A stretch of 64,000 nt of DNA, from contig NZ_CP035758.1 of the NCBI RefSeq assembly GCF_004208415.1, positions 9,796,001 to 9,860,000 on the forward strand, written 5' to 3'. Below, one piece after another: positions 8,729 through 18,560 of this stretch; positions within the stretch are counted from its first letter, which is position 1; every line of letters begins with the position of its first letter. The notes beneath the pieces are model-generated. The model was given only the letters and a program-made list of their open reading frames with translations, was not told where the DNA came from and did not search any database. The position numbers were made by a program, and so were the translations under genes. This DNA comes from Ktedonosporobacter rubrisoli. GTDB lineage: Bacteria > Chloroflexota > Ktedonobacteria > Ktedonobacterales > Ktedonobacteraceae.

Positions 8729-8773
8729 CCTGTTCTAGCAAGATAACAGCAGAGAGCTACCTATAACCGCAAG

Positions 8774-10537
8774 TTATTGATAGCTGGAGGTATCAGCACA
8801 TGGTGTTGCCGTAGAGATGTAAACGTTGGCCCAGTCGTCCGGCGGCGGTGCGATGGTTGGGACATCGGTCATGCCAACAACACAAGGTTTGCGTACAATA
8901 GATTGGACGTTCTGGTAGACGGGCAGCCAGGCCACATCGTTGACCATCTGCTGTTCAACCTGATTGTATTGCTGCATGCGCTCAGTCTGATTCTGGTTGA
9001 TATCAGCCTGTTCCATTAGCTTCTGATTAGCCTGCTGCTGCGCTGCCTGTGGCGTATTGTTCTGGCCATAGTTCATGTTGTTCTGCGATGAGCCCTTATC
9101 AAAGAGCAGAGTGGTCCAGTCCTGGGGATCGGGATAGTCGGCGATCCAGTCTACATACCACATCATCAAGCCTTTGGAGCTATTTTGCGCCGTACCAATG
9201 TCATCAAGCAGCTTGCTGAACTCGATATCGTTAATCTTGACGCTAACGCCAAGGACGCTTTGCCACATCTGCTGTTCGACGGCGATTTCGTTGCGGGCAG
9301 CCTGCGAGCCCTCAGTAGAGACGTTCACAGTAATTGGCGGGAGCGTACTCAGGGTCAGGCCTTCTTCTTTTAAGCCTTCCTGGAACAATTTCTTGGCCAT
9401 CTCAGGATCGCCCTTGGTATCCTTCACGCCTCCCGGTCCGGTGAGATTCGGATTATAGCCAGGCATACCTTCAGGAATGATGTGATTGGTCGGAATGGCC
9501 GCGCCCTCGTAGACCTTGTTGGCGATGAGATCTTTGTTCAAGGCCAAGGCAAAGGCCTGGCGAATCTTGATGTTGTCGAAGGGCTTGGTCAGATAGTTCA
9601 TGGCAAAGTAGTAGATGTCAAGCTGGGGCACCGGGTGATACTGACCATTGGGCAAGGCCTTGGCCTCTTTCAACTGGGCGGTAGGAACCAGCGCATAGCT
9701 CAGGCGGTTGATCTGATAGTCCTTGTACGGAGTGTCAGCAGCCTTGTAGAAGGGGAAGACAACCTTTTTCATTTGTGGCTTGGGCCCATAATAATTAGGA
9801 TTAGGCACGAAGTCGATACCCGTGTTGTGATCGTACTTGCCTACCATCCAGGGTCCGGCGCCGCCGCCCTCAGTAAGATGATCGGTGAATTTGCTATTCC
9901 CGTATTTATCGACAAGGCTCTTTTCGACAACGTAGGAGGTGGAATAAGAAAGAGTATCAAGAAAATATGCGGCCTTGGTACCTGTGACGATGACAACAGT
10001 ATTGGGGTCAGGAGCCATCAGGCTATCCCCGATTAGGGTCTTAATCTTGCCAGAATTGAATTTGTCAGCGTCTTTAATGAGTCCCAGATAACTGCTAGCG
10101 CGAACTGATTTAAGAGCTGGATCGAGCGCTCTATTGATGCTGTAGACGACATCTTGCGAGGTTAAGGGGGTGCCGTCGCTAAATTTCAGATTTGGCTTGA
10201 GCTTAAATGTCCAGGTTACGCCATCGGATGCAACCTCGTGGGATTGCGCCAGCTGATCGACAATCTCAAGCTTATCGTTTTGCCCTACCAGACCTGTGTA
10301 GACCATACTAATAGCCTGGATTGAACGGATGTCCAGAGACATAGCCGGGTCAAAGGTCTTGATATCGGCGACTCCGGATATGGGATAGACATAGATCTGC
10401 TTATTGTCAGGTGCTTTGGTCACTGCATTACTCTGGCCCGGCGATGGATTGCTGCCTCCGCAGGCAACTACCAGCATCGCCAGCAAGCAGAGTAGAGGGG
10501 GAAGAAGCCGGGTAGATAAATTCTTACCGGTTGGCAT
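8774..10537 (-). CDS. Peptide/nickel-type ABC transporter solute-binding lipoprotein (SBP family 5)
   Basis: The 587-aa product is a secreted lipoprotein: a basic N-terminus and hydrophobic stretch end in the lipobox LVVAC. The mature part is a complete family-5 solute-binding protein (DppA/OppA-like). It has DIKTFDPAMSLDIRSIQAIS at the N-terminus, the family signature WTFKLKPNLKFSDGTPLTSQDVVYS and FALALNKDLIANKVYEGAA in the second lobe. It should bind oligopeptides or similar solutes outside the membrane. No permease or ATPase genes are adjacent, so it is an orphan component that must work with a transporter encoded elsewhere. The ATG at 10537 is chosen because AGGAG lies about 10 nt before it, whereas the upstream ATG at 10567 has none. 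A good terminator follows. Confidence 0.92.
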   Translation of the reverse strand: MPTGKNLSTRLLPPLLCLLAMLVVACGGSNPSPGQSNAVTKAPDNKQIYVYPISGVADIKTFDPAMSLDIRSIQAISMVYTGLVGQNDKLEIVDQLAQSHEVASDGVTWTFKLKPNLKFSDGTPLTSQDVVYSINRALDPALKSVRASSYLGLIKDADKFNSGKIKTLIGDSLMAPDPNTVVIVTGTKAAYFLDTLSYSTSYVVEKSLVDKYGNSKFTDHLTEGGGAGPWMVGKYDHNTGIDFVPNPNYYGPKPQMKKVVFPFYKAADTPYKDYQINRLSYALVPTAQLKEAKALPNGQYHPVPQLDIYYFAMNYLTKPFDNIKIRQAFALALNKDLIANKVYEGAAIPTNHIIPEGMPGYNPNLTGPGGVKDTKGDPEMAKKLFQEGLKEEGLTLSTLPPITVNVSTEGSQAARNEIAVEQQMWQSVLGVSVKINDIEFSKLLDDIGTAQNSSKGLMMWYVDWIADYPDPQDWTTLLFDKGSSQNNMNYGQNNTPQAAQQQANQKLMEQADINQNQTERMQQYNQVEQQMVNDVAWLPVYQNVQSIVRKPCVVGMTDVPTIAPPPDDWANVYISTATPCADTSSYQ

Positions 10538-10850
10538 AAATGGTTTTCTCCTCACTGAAGATAACATAAACCCGAAAAGAGTTTGCCGGAATATAGTGCA
10601 TATACAATCGTTTTGTTATCTCGCTGCTTTGCGGCTGTCTCATCCTCTCCTTTCTCTAGCGCAAATGGATATTAGATACAATACCACGTATTCCACTTCT
10701 TGATAAGGTTAGGAATATGGCAAGATAGCAGTCTATACTATTACGTCATCCTTCTGATCAAAACTCTCATCTTTTCTGAAAAAAAGTCGCACTTTTTGAG
10801 CGTAATTCGCTAACTGCTGAATAAATAAGCTCAAATTTTTATGGCTTAAA

Positions 10851-10878
10851 TTGACAGCATTCTTTTGCTCTATAATAT
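10851..10878 (+). promoter_or_regulatory. Promoter of the S9 peptidase gene
   Basis: TTGACA (10851-10856) and TAATAT (10873-10878) are 16 nt apart; TATAAT overlaps at 10871. The rest of the 510-bp gap to the solute-binding protein gene has no recognised feature, and the stretch 10885-11047 would be a long leader. Confidence 0.5.
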
Positions 10879-11047
10879 CTGCACTGGATACAACTAGGCG
10901 GGAAGCAACTTATTGCTGAAAACCTGGGCTTGCAGGCATGCATTATGGGCAAATGCACGCTATACTATTAAGAGAGGTGCTAAAGGGGAGCGTGTAAAGA
11001 GCTTTTATTGTCTTCTGAACAAATTACTATTGCGAGAGGAATTGCGT

Positions 11048-12880
11048 GTGACGACAAAACAATATAGCTTTGAACGTTATCTCAATGTAAGATCCGCGTA
11101 TGGGCCAGGTTTTTCGCCCGATGAAAGCGTGCTGAGCTTTTTGACAAACATTACAGGCGTGGCCGAGGTATGGAGCGTGTCCCTGGAGGATAAGCATATT
11201 CCACGTCCTTTATGGCCTGAACAATTGACATTCCGTGGAGAGCGTGTCGCCAGCGCGGCGTTTTCTCCGCAAGCCAATGAGTTGCTTGTAGCTGCAGATA
11301 GTGGCGGGAATGAACTGATGCAGCTCTACTTGCTCGCTGCCGATGGCTCACAGCTCATCGATCTGACTGCACGTCCCAATACAATGTATCTTTTTGGCGG
11401 CTGGTCGCCTGATGGCAAGCGCATTACATATAGCAGTAATGAACGCGATCCACGCTATTTTGATATCTATGAGCGCGATATGGCCAGCGGCGAAGTTCGT
11501 GCTATGCTTGTCCAGGATGGCTCAAATTATGCCTATGGCTATGCTCCAGACGGCTCCAAGATACTGGTTTCCCGTCAGAACTCCAATGTACGCAATCAAC
11601 TTATCCTTATAGATACGATTAGCGGAGAGGAACGGGTACTTGTTCCCGAGATCAGCGAAGGTGCGGCTGCGCATCTTTTGCCCGCCTGGTCAATTGATCG
11701 GCGAGGCCTGTATTTGCTCAGCAATCGGGATCGCCAGTTTCTGTCGCTGGCCTACCTGGATCTTGAAACATCGCAGATGACCTATCTGACGGATCTCTCC
11801 TGGGATATCGAGTTGTTGGCCCTGACCAAAGATGGCACGCGTATGGCTATGGTGATTAATGAGGATGGTTGTTCGCGCTTAGAGCTCTTTGACGTCTCGC
11901 GGGGTTGGCAGGAGCGCCAGGAGCTCAGAGGGCCGGTCTTGCCGCGCGGCGTTGTGAATGAGGTAGTATGGTCACCCTATGGCTCAAAGCTGGCGATTAC
12001 CCTGACTGCGGCCGATGATGCGATGGACGTATGGGTCTGGGATTTCGATCACGGCGTTATTCGGCGGACTACACAAAGCTCGCTGGGCGGTATCCCACGT
12101 AAGGCCTTGGTCTCGCCGTCTTTGATTCGCTATCCTACCTTTGATGGGCGCGAAATACCAGCCTTTCTGTATTTGCCGCAGAGCAAACAACGCAACCTGG
12201 GTGTGGTGATTAATGTGCACGGTGGACCAGAAGGGCAGACGCGGCCTATCTTTGATCCCGTCACTCAATACCTTGTCTCGTGCGGCTATGGCGTTCTCGC
12301 GCCCAATGTACGTGGGAGCACAGGCTATGGCTACGAGTATCAGAGCCTCGATGATGTGGAACTGCGTATGGATTCAGTGGCTGATCTACGCCACGCGGCT
12401 CTCTGGCTTACCGAAAAGGGTATTGCGGACCCGCACCGCCTGGCCGTTATGGGCGGGAGTTACGGCGGATTTATGGTGCTTTCCGCGATTACTACCTATC
12501 CCGAGCTCTGGGCGGCGGCCGTCGATATCGTAGGAATTGCCAACTTTGTTACTTTCCTGGAAAATACTGGACCCTGGCGACGCAAGCTGCGCGAGGCTGA
12601 GTATGGGAGCCTGGAGCAGAATCGCGCATTTCTGGAAAAAATATCGCCTATACATGCTATAGATCGCGTTGTCGCTCCTCTCTTTGTTGTGCATGGGGCA
12701 AATGATCCACGCGTGCCCATTGGTGAGACTGAACAAATAGTGAGCGCCCTGCATCAGCGCAATGTGCCCGTTGAGTATCTGCGTTTTGAAGATGAAGGGC
12801 ACGGCCTGATTAAGCGCGCTAACCGCCTGGTCGCTTATCCAGCCATAGCCAATTTCCTGGCGAAATACCTTGGTGAGTAG
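11048..12880 (+). CDS. S9-family prolyl oligopeptidase / acylaminoacyl-peptidase-like serine peptidase
   Basis: From the GTG at 11048 the protein has 610 residues. The N-terminal two thirds form a beta-propeller made of TolB/WD-like blades (e.g. FGGWSPDGKRITYSSNERD, VWSPYGSKLAITLTAADD). The C-terminal third is an alpha/beta hydrolase: oxyanion region NVHGGPEGQTRP, nucleophile GGSYGGFM, acid ANDPRVP and histidine DEGHGL. All three catalytic residues are present. It probably cleaves small peptides in the cytoplasm, as no signal peptide is visible. The GTG is supported by GAGAGGA (11034-11040) 7 nt upstream. An open frame continues upstream to 10913 but contains no comparable start. It converges with the Etf gene. 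Confidence 0.9.
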   Translation: MTTKQYSFERYLNVRSAYGPGFSPDESVLSFLTNITGVAEVWSVSLEDKHIPRPLWPEQLTFRGERVASAAFSPQANELLVAADSGGNELMQLYLLAADGSQLIDLTARPNTMYLFGGWSPDGKRITYSSNERDPRYFDIYERDMASGEVRAMLVQDGSNYAYGYAPDGSKILVSRQNSNVRNQLILIDTISGEERVLVPEISEGAAAHLLPAWSIDRRGLYLLSNRDRQFLSLAYLDLETSQMTYLTDLSWDIELLALTKDGTRMAMVINEDGCSRLELFDVSRGWQERQELRGPVLPRGVVNEVVWSPYGSKLAITLTAADDAMDVWVWDFDHGVIRRTTQSSLGGIPRKALVSPSLIRYPTFDGREIPAFLYLPQSKQRNLGVVINVHGGPEGQTRPIFDPVTQYLVSCGYGVLAPNVRGSTGYGYEYQSLDDVELRMDSVADLRHAALWLTEKGIADPHRLAVMGGSYGGFMVLSAITTYPELWAAAVDIVGIANFVTFLENTGPWRRKLREAEYGSLEQNRAFLEKISPIHAIDRVVAPLFVVHGANDPRVPIGETEQIVSALHQRNVPVEYLRFEDEGHGLIKRANRLVAYPAIANFLAKYLGE

Positions 12881-12930
12881 CTTGCACTGAGGGTCTCAAT
12901 TGCCTATGTGTAGGTTATAGGGCCAGATGG

Positions 12931-12955
12931 GGCAGGGAGCTTAAGGCTCCTTGCC
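12931..12955. terminator. Hairpin between the peptidase and etf genes
   Basis: GGCAGGGAGC and GGCTCCTTGCC around a TTAA loop make a strong stem in the 60-bp convergent gap. The hairpin includes the stop codon of the Etf gene. It may serve both directions. Confidence 0.4.
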
Positions 12956-14902
12956 CTCGATCGCTCGCAGTTGTTCAACTAATAGCGGCAGCAGAACATG
13001 GACATCGCCGACAACTCCAATATCTGAATGGCGGAAAATGGCAGCGCGCTTATTTTTATTGATAGAGACAATAAAACCTGCTTTACGAATACCGGCCAGA
13101 TGCTCGGATGCTCCTCTAATGCCCAGCGCGAGATAGAGCTGTGGCGAGATGGCTCGCCCCGTCAAGCCGATCTGTTTTTGCCTGGGTAGCCAGCCCTGAT
13201 CAGTTACCGCGCGGGTAGCCCCTATGGCGGCATCGAGCAGGGAAGCAAGCTGATATAGGGTTTGGTAGTGCTCGGGTTCGCCCAGGCCTCTACCCACGCC
13301 AAGGACAGTATGGGCCGCCTCAAGATCGGCTACCCCTGTATCCTCATCTGTGTGCTCTAAGATGTGTGTATGAATTTGTTCGGCAATACCTTCCACGACA
13401 ACGGCTTCAATCCGGGGCTCACGCGTGAAATCGGGCTCGGCGGAGGTGAGCATACCCGGACGCAAGGTAGCCATGGCAGGAGTGGTATTGGAGAGAATCG
13501 AGGAGACAATGCTACCACCAAAGGCAGGTTTGTATTGGATCAGGCGTTGTTGTTCGTCGATGCCCAGATCAATACAATCGCCGGTGAGGCCGAGCCCAAG
13601 ACGTGCCGCGACGCGCGGGGCCAGGTCGCGTCCATTAGCGGTTGAGCCCATGAGGACGACGGCTGGTTGATAGCGCTGAATAGCCTCAGCTATTGCGGCT
13701 GTATAGCCTTCGGTTGTGTAGTCTGCCAGGGCAGGATCTTCAATAAGATAGATGCGCTCAGCTCCGTACGCTGCCAACGTAGCAGCCTGCTCGGCAACTC
13801 CCGGGCCTCCCAACAGGACCGTGGCCAACTCGCCGTGCAGCGTCGCTGCCAGTTCCAGCCCTTTGCCCAAAAGTTCGAGCGTAGTCCGGCGTATCTGATC
13901 TTTGCCCGTCGCCTTCTGCTGTGCATGTTCGGCGATGACCCACACTGCTCTGTCGGAATGGATAGCTTCTCGCGGCTGTAGAAGCGCTGAGGGGATCTGT
14001 GTTTTCTTCTGCGAAATAGCCGGGCCTTTTGTCGGCTTCGTGAGCAATCCCTGTTCTCTGAGAGCGGCGATGAGCACCTCAACAGTTTTTGCTGGCTCGC
14101 TTTCGGCGATGATTCGCCCGGCCCGTTGCTGGGTATCGGCTTCAATAGCCGCAACCCAGGTAGGTGAGCCCGCCTGCCCAAAGCTAGCTGACTGAGTGAA
14201 TTGTAGATCTGCAGCAGTAATCGTCTGAATGCGCTCCCCGGCCTGCTCGCTGGCTCGGCGTATTTCGTGCTCATCGGGCCATATGCCCTCATTTATTCCT
14301 TCGGCCGTCGTTACCAGAGCCGGCAGAGGGACACTGAGCAGTTCGCTGCCCTCGTCAAGTTCGCGGCGAGCTCGCAACGCGCGTCGGCCATTTTGAAGCT
14401 GAAGATCCAGCTGTTGTACAGCGCTGATCTGGGGCAAGTGTAGCATCTCGGCAATTTCTGGCCCAACCTGGGCCGTTTCGGCATCGATACTGTGACGGCC
14501 ACAAATAATCAGATCGATCTCCTGCTGCGAGCTGGTGTCAAGATGTTGTAGGGCCATTGCCAAGGCGCGGGCTGTAGCGGCCGTATCGGCTCCAGCAAAA
14601 GCGCGATCGTTTAAATGAAAAGCCTTATCAGCTCCCATCGCCAGGGCCGTAGCCAGGGCTTCACGTGCTTGAGGTGGACCCATTGTCACGACGATAACTT
14701 CTCCTCCGTGAATATTACGAAGGCGTATCGCTTCGGTGATCGCGTAGATATCCAGCTCATTGATCTCTAAGGGGACACCTTCACGAACGATGCGGCGCGT
14801 GGCAGGATCAAAGCGTAGGGCTGAGAGAAGCGGTACCTGCTTGATACAGACCGCGATCCTGAGAGGACCGAGAGAAGCAGGCTCTGAGAGGGATTCTACC
14901 AT
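12941..14902 (-). CDS. Fused electron transfer flavoprotein, EtfB-EtfA
   Basis: The 653-aa protein is an in-frame fusion of both Etf subunits. Residues about 15-265 match the beta subunit: IAVCIKQVP, GADKAFHLNDRAFAGADTAA, and DLIICGRHSIDAETAQVGPE. Residues about 325-650 match the alpha subunit, including the FAD-binding C-terminus GRAISPQLYLALGIRGASEH, IVSINKNKRAAIFRHSDIGV and GDVHVLLPLL. A linker of about 60 residues joins them. Etf normally is a heterodimer carrying electrons from acyl-CoA and similar dehydrogenases to an ETF-quinone oxidoreductase. A single chain would fix 1:1 stoichiometry. No dehydrogenase or fixC-like gene is adjacent. The ATG has AAAGGAG about 11 nt upstream. I see no frameshift or extra start between the halves, so the fusion appears genuine. 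Confidence 0.9.
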   Translation of the reverse strand: MVESLSEPASLGPLRIAVCIKQVPLLSALRFDPATRRIVREGVPLEINELDIYAITEAIRLRNIHGGEVIVVTMGPPQAREALATALAMGADKAFHLNDRAFAGADTAATARALAMALQHLDTSSQQEIDLIICGRHSIDAETAQVGPEIAEMLHLPQISAVQQLDLQLQNGRRALRARRELDEGSELLSVPLPALVTTAEGINEGIWPDEHEIRRASEQAGERIQTITAADLQFTQSASFGQAGSPTWVAAIEADTQQRAGRIIAESEPAKTVEVLIAALREQGLLTKPTKGPAISQKKTQIPSALLQPREAIHSDRAVWVIAEHAQQKATGKDQIRRTTLELLGKGLELAATLHGELATVLLGGPGVAEQAATLAAYGAERIYLIEDPALADYTTEGYTAAIAEAIQRYQPAVVLMGSTANGRDLAPRVAARLGLGLTGDCIDLGIDEQQRLIQYKPAFGGSIVSSILSNTTPAMATLRPGMLTSAEPDFTREPRIEAVVVEGIAEQIHTHILEHTDEDTGVADLEAAHTVLGVGRGLGEPEHYQTLYQLASLLDAAIGATRAVTDQGWLPRQKQIGLTGRAISPQLYLALGIRGASEHLAGIRKAGFIVSINKNKRAAIFRHSDIGVVGDVHVLLPLLVEQLRAIEGKEP

Positions 14903-15050
14903 GTTGGGAGAGACTCCTTTTGTGCTTTATTTAGGATTAACACTGAAAAAGCTGTATTTATGCCACGGCGGCTCTGCATGCAGCCGCTGATGTTCAGGTC
15001 TATTAGTTATTATATGTGCTTATGCGTCGGTAGAGTAAAGGAGTCATTCT

Positions 15051-16247
15051 ATGCCAGGTTCCTTTCGTATCGGTACTATTGCCGGGATAGATATATACGT
15101 CAACTTTAGCTGGCTGATTATTCTTGTCTTGTTGACCGACTCGCTAGCTTCGGGCTGGTTTCCCTCTGCTTATCCAGGTCAGACGCTGGTGACGTACCTG
15201 TTGCTGGGCTTCATTTCGGCAATTCTGCTGTTTGTCTCCGTGCTGCTCCATGAACTGGGACACTCGTTAGTTGCGCGTGCGCAGGGGCTGTCTGTGAAGA
15301 GCATTGTCTTATTCATCTTTGGGGGAGTTTCCAATATCGAGCAAGAGCCGCGCACGGCCGGTGGCGAGTTTTGGATGGCCGTTATCGGGCCCGTGATCAG
15401 CCTGGCCATTGGCGGCATTGCCTACGGGTTCTTTGTCCTGGCCAGCGGCAGCAAATCGGCACTGGCGGCTATATTGATGTATCTGGCGGCTGCCAACATT
15501 TTGCTTGGCATTTTTAACTTGATCCCCGGTTTCCCGCTGGATGGTGGGCGCGTTTTGCGCGCTATTGTCTGGAAGGTAACCGGCAGGCCCACAACCGCTA
15601 CCCAGGTTGCGACATTTATTGGTCAGTTAGTGGCTTATCTCTTTATTCTGTGGGGGATTCTGCAATTTTTCAGCGGAAATCCGCTCGGTGGCATCTGGCT
15701 GGGTTTTATTGGCTGGTTCTTGTTGACGGCGGCTCAATCCGTGCGTGCCCAGGCCACCTACGATACCTTATTCAAGGATGTGACAGTCTCGCAGATGATG
15801 AATGCGCATCCGATGACAGTACCTGCCAATATCTCTTTACAGAAGCTGGTAGATGAATACTTCCTTCCCCAGGGCCTGCGTTCCGCCTTGGTCATGCAGG
15901 GGGATATCCTGGCCGGCCTGATAACACTTAGCGATATTCGGCACGTACCGCGCGAGGAATGGCCGCAGACGCCTGTAGGCTTTGTGATGAAGTCGGTTGA
16001 TAAATTACATGTGGTCTCGCCCCAGCAGAATATGAAGGATGTGCTTGTGCTTATGAATGGTCGCGATGTAAACCAACTGCCGGTAGTCGAGAATGAGCGG
16101 CTCGTTGGCGTACTCAGTCGCGATGCGGTGATTCGCTCCTTAGAGGTGCGGCAAAGACTTGGCTTGCGGCAGGTGCGTACAGATGAAGAGTCCCAAAGTC
16201 AGGGGCCGCGCGAAGAGCATAAGGATCAGGAGCCGCATGCTGTATGA
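15051..16247 (+). CDS. Site-2 protease family (M50B) metalloprotease with CBS domains
   Basis: The 398-aa membrane protein has about six hydrophobic segments. The zinc motif LLHELGHSLVA lies near residue 67 and the second metal ligand motif NLIPGFPLDGGRVLRA near residue 165. A pair of CBS domains follows (from about residue 245: VSQMMNAHPMTVPANISLQKL, then VMKSVDKLHVVSPQQNMKDV). Proteases of this group cut substrates inside the membrane in regulated proteolysis, and the CBS pair likely senses an adenine nucleotide. Soluble C-terminal residues are highly charged. The ATG follows AAAGGAG (15038-15044) by 6 nt. It is transcribed divergently from the Etf gene; no anti-sigma factor or other substrate is visible nearby. 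Confidence 0.92.
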   Translation: MPGSFRIGTIAGIDIYVNFSWLIILVLLTDSLASGWFPSAYPGQTLVTYLLLGFISAILLFVSVLLHELGHSLVARAQGLSVKSIVLFIFGGVSNIEQEPRTAGGEFWMAVIGPVISLAIGGIAYGFFVLASGSKSALAAILMYLAAANILLGIFNLIPGFPLDGGRVLRAIVWKVTGRPTTATQVATFIGQLVAYLFILWGILQFFSGNPLGGIWLGFIGWFLLTAAQSVRAQATYDTLFKDVTVSQMMNAHPMTVPANISLQKLVDEYFLPQGLRSALVMQGDILAGLITLSDIRHVPREEWPQTPVGFVMKSVDKLHVVSPQQNMKDVLVLMNGRDVNQLPVVENERLVGVLSRDAVIRSLEVRQRLGLRQVRTDEESQSQGPREEHKDQEPHAV

Positions 16248-17274
16248 ATAGCACAAAGCTTGCTAAGCCTTATCACATCATGCATCCTTCAGAATGAGAT
16301 ATAGTTGAGGAGCCATAGTAAAGAATGGCGCATACTAGAGTCCGGCGCAAGGGGGACAGAAGCGGGAGGGCTAGGGCTGCCGCCAGCTAGCATCCTGCTC
16401 TCCTGCGTACTCAATGGAGAAGGTTCTCTAGCCATTTCGGACAGAGAGCGTCATATACACTTTTTCGTTACTCGTACTCTAAATTAGCTTGATATGACGG
16501 GACATCCAACGCAAGCTTTGCGATTTTAGGTTGGAGATGAGCCATCTAAAAACTCGGGTTTGCTGAACCGAGGGCTTTCTGCTGGGCTTTTGTGAGATAC
16601 TTCATAGATTGAACATGGGAAAAATGTAATACTGTCCTTACCACGGAATAAGTGGATCAGCTCTCTCTCTTCGTCGATCAAGCTGTATGGAAACACTGGC
16701 CTTTTGCCTGCGACGCCCAACCAGGATATGTCTACTCTTGCAAAGGACTCTCGATGCAGATTCGCAATGAGCTTGCCCTAAAAGGGAACATATGGCCGCA
16801 GTACATCTAGCACTCTTCAAACAATATGCAGGAGCTCGGAACGAATGGAAAAAGTGCTCCCCGAGATTCTTCGTCTACTTCTAGCGTTCCCTTTTTAAAA
16901 ATGCGAGAGAGATTGAAATACTCTACATAAGAGCTTCTGGTGGGTAGCGCCGAACAAGATGATGGCCAATACTGAGGCAAGGCTTAAGCTCTATCTTAAT
17001 TAGCAGAATCTCTGGATAGCGCCTGGCGATACCTGTGGCTATCAGGACGTGTGCCGCTGCTATGAGCAATGAAGGGTCTCCACACCACAGGATGCCGATA
17101 AGGCGATGATAAGGACGCGACAAAGTGTGTAGGAGATTCCCTTTAGTGGCTAGTCTGAGCTTCTTTGCATACCGCTTGAAAATCCTCTCTCTGAATCTAC
17201 CCAGATGGATAAATGCATTTATGAAAATAAATGCTCTCTATTCGTATTCTCACGACTTGAAAGGATTCGACATT
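16248..17274. other. Gene-poor stretch
   Basis: No gene could be supported in this 1-kb stretch. Short open frames exist on both strands (e.g. 16526-16720 and 16923-17123, minus) but they lack ribosome-binding sites, use TTG starts or overlap each other, and match nothing I recognise. It may hold decayed genes. Confidence 0.4.
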
Positions 17275-17460
17275 ATGTTGCGCAGATTAGCAATTTACTT
17301 AGCTGGTACGGGTATTATTTTCATCGTTGTTAGCTTCATAGCCAATACTCAGGCCACGATGCCAGAGATCGCTAATAAACTTCTGTTGAACTTTGGCGGT
17401 ATAGGGGTGGTATTCCTGATCATTGCAGCCGTTTGCTGGCTTATCGGAAAGCGGTCATAG
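17275..17460 (+). CDS. Small membrane protein, 61 aa
   Basis: The product has two hydrophobic segments, LAIYLAGTGIIFIVVSFIA (about residues 5-23) and FGGIGVVFLIIAAVCWLIG (about 39-57), joined by a short loop. It ends in the basic GKRS. I do not recognise the family; it looks like a two-helix inner-membrane miniprotein. The ATG at 17275 is chosen over longer in-frame starts because GAAAGGA (17259-17265) lies about 9 nt upstream and the upstream extension lacks the hydrophobic character. No operon partner is visible. A hairpin at 17518-17556 follows. Confidence 0.6.
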   Translation: MLRRLAIYLAGTGIIFIVVSFIANTQATMPEIANKLLLNFGGIGVVFLIIAAVCWLIGKRS

Positions 17461-17517
17461 GAGGAAGCCCCTCTCTTAGCATCAATTTGTTTCGCATCGA
17501 TACCTGGCACATAGGAC

Positions 17518-17556
17518 AAGGCGACAAAGGCGCGGTTTTTCCCACTTTGTCGCCTT
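17518..17556. terminator. 12-bp hairpin after the small membrane protein gene
   Basis: AAGGCGACAAAG (17518-17529) and CTTTGTCGCCTT (17545-17556) are perfectly complementary with a 15-nt loop. It lacks a clean U-tract but sits where a terminator is expected. Confidence 0.5.
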
Positions 17557-17812
17557 TGCTCGTCTCGCCTATCTGTTGAACTCAAGATGTTCCAGTTCTA
17601 TCGCATGAGGGAAAGTCATGTCTTTATGTTCGGCTATTGGCAGCCTTCCAGGAGTTGTTGCTGCGTTTGCATATCCTTATGATGATGAATTTATGGTTTT
17701 GCCATCCCTCAACCTGGTAATTGTCATGTATCAAATTTAATGATTACCAGCGTAATACTATTGAGAGAAAAATTATCCGGATTGCGTTACTCGGACGTCG
17801 TAATGTTTAAGA

Positions 17813-17935
17813 ATCAGAGCTGTTGTAAAGTCGAGTAAATACGCGGAACTGTTCAGGGCAGCCTCCCTTCAGGAGGATTTGGAGCAATGCCTCAAAACCT
17901 CCGCCCTGGACTCGCTGCTTTGCAACAGCTCTGAT
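17813..17935. repeat. Terminal-inverted-repeat element, 123 bp
   Basis: ATCAGAGCTGTTGTAAAG (17813-17830) is the inverted complement of CTTTGCAACAGCTCTGAT (17918-17935) with one mismatch, and the inner arms stay partly complementary (AGGGC/GCCCT, CCTCC/GGAGG). It is non-coding. A miniature transposable element or a structured RNA are both possible. The whole 17461-18560 region has no supported gene apart from this and the ftsH leader; another 8-bp palindrome, CTGGTAAT/ATTACCAG, lies at 17714-17750. Confidence 0.5.
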
Positions 17936-18450
17936 ATAAGGGTGGAAGTGTTGCACAAGTGGGAAGAAAGTATGATTGTCAGAACGGCATTCTGAGGCCA
18001 GTTTTGGGGCTTGCGTGCCAATTTTGCCCTCTCTTCTTCCCTCGACTGAGGTAGGCGTCGGAGAATCCAGCACGCTCCGGAGTAGAAAGATACGTCATGT
18101 TGTACCAGGTTATCGTATTCATGTATAATGATGTGTATAGAAATAGTCTGGTATAATATGAGTAATGAGAAGAAAGTACCAGGCATACTACGCTTCCCCA
18201 TCATAAGCTGTACACTGTCTCCTGATGTCTTGGAGAGGTGCCTGTTTTCTTATATAAAGATTTGTTTCACGGTCTCTTTCCTGTTTTTGTAGCAGGGATC
18301 GATTTGAGACGCATTCTTTCGCGGTAGAACGGAGCAAAGCAGAGAATTGAGCAACTGTGGGTTCTACCAGAGAGCCAGGGTGGCGACGAAAGAACGCTGG
18401 CCTGTAGACAGAGTAGCGACAAGATGCGGAAGATTAAGTATATATAAGGG

Positions 18451-18512
18451 GGCCCTATGCTTTCCTTTACAAACGTTTGTGCTCTTTCCGCATGCAAGGG
18501 CTTATAGGGTCA
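18451..18512 (+). promoter_or_regulatory. Nested palindromes in the ftsH leader
   Basis: GGCCCTAT (18451-18458) pairs with ATAGGGTC (18505-18512), one wobble, and between them lies the perfect 12-bp palindrome ACAAACGTTTGT (18469-18480). The structure sits 50-110 bp before the ftsH start and could be an operator or an RNA control element. Confidence 0.35.
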
Positions 18513-18560
18513 ACAGGAGTTGGTACTGACTGGATGACCTTTATCAGGTGAGGTGAATTA

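Noticed and set aside
13690..14292. Long open frame on the same strand inside the Etf fusion
   Set aside because: It overlaps the EtfB-EtfA coding frame completely and has no family resemblance or ribosome-binding site; it is a shadow of codon bias.
16923..17123. 66-codon minus-strand open frame in the gene-poor stretch
   Set aside because: It has a TTG start, no Shine-Dalgarno sequence and no recognisable similarity.
17869..18204. 111-codon minus-strand open frame
   Set aside because: It runs through the inverted-repeat unit, overlaps another open frame in a different phase and shows no protein-like composition.
18300..18440. Possible tRNA-like or riboswitch fold before ftsH
   Set aside because: Some pairing is visible, but no conserved core of any known RNA family could be found.
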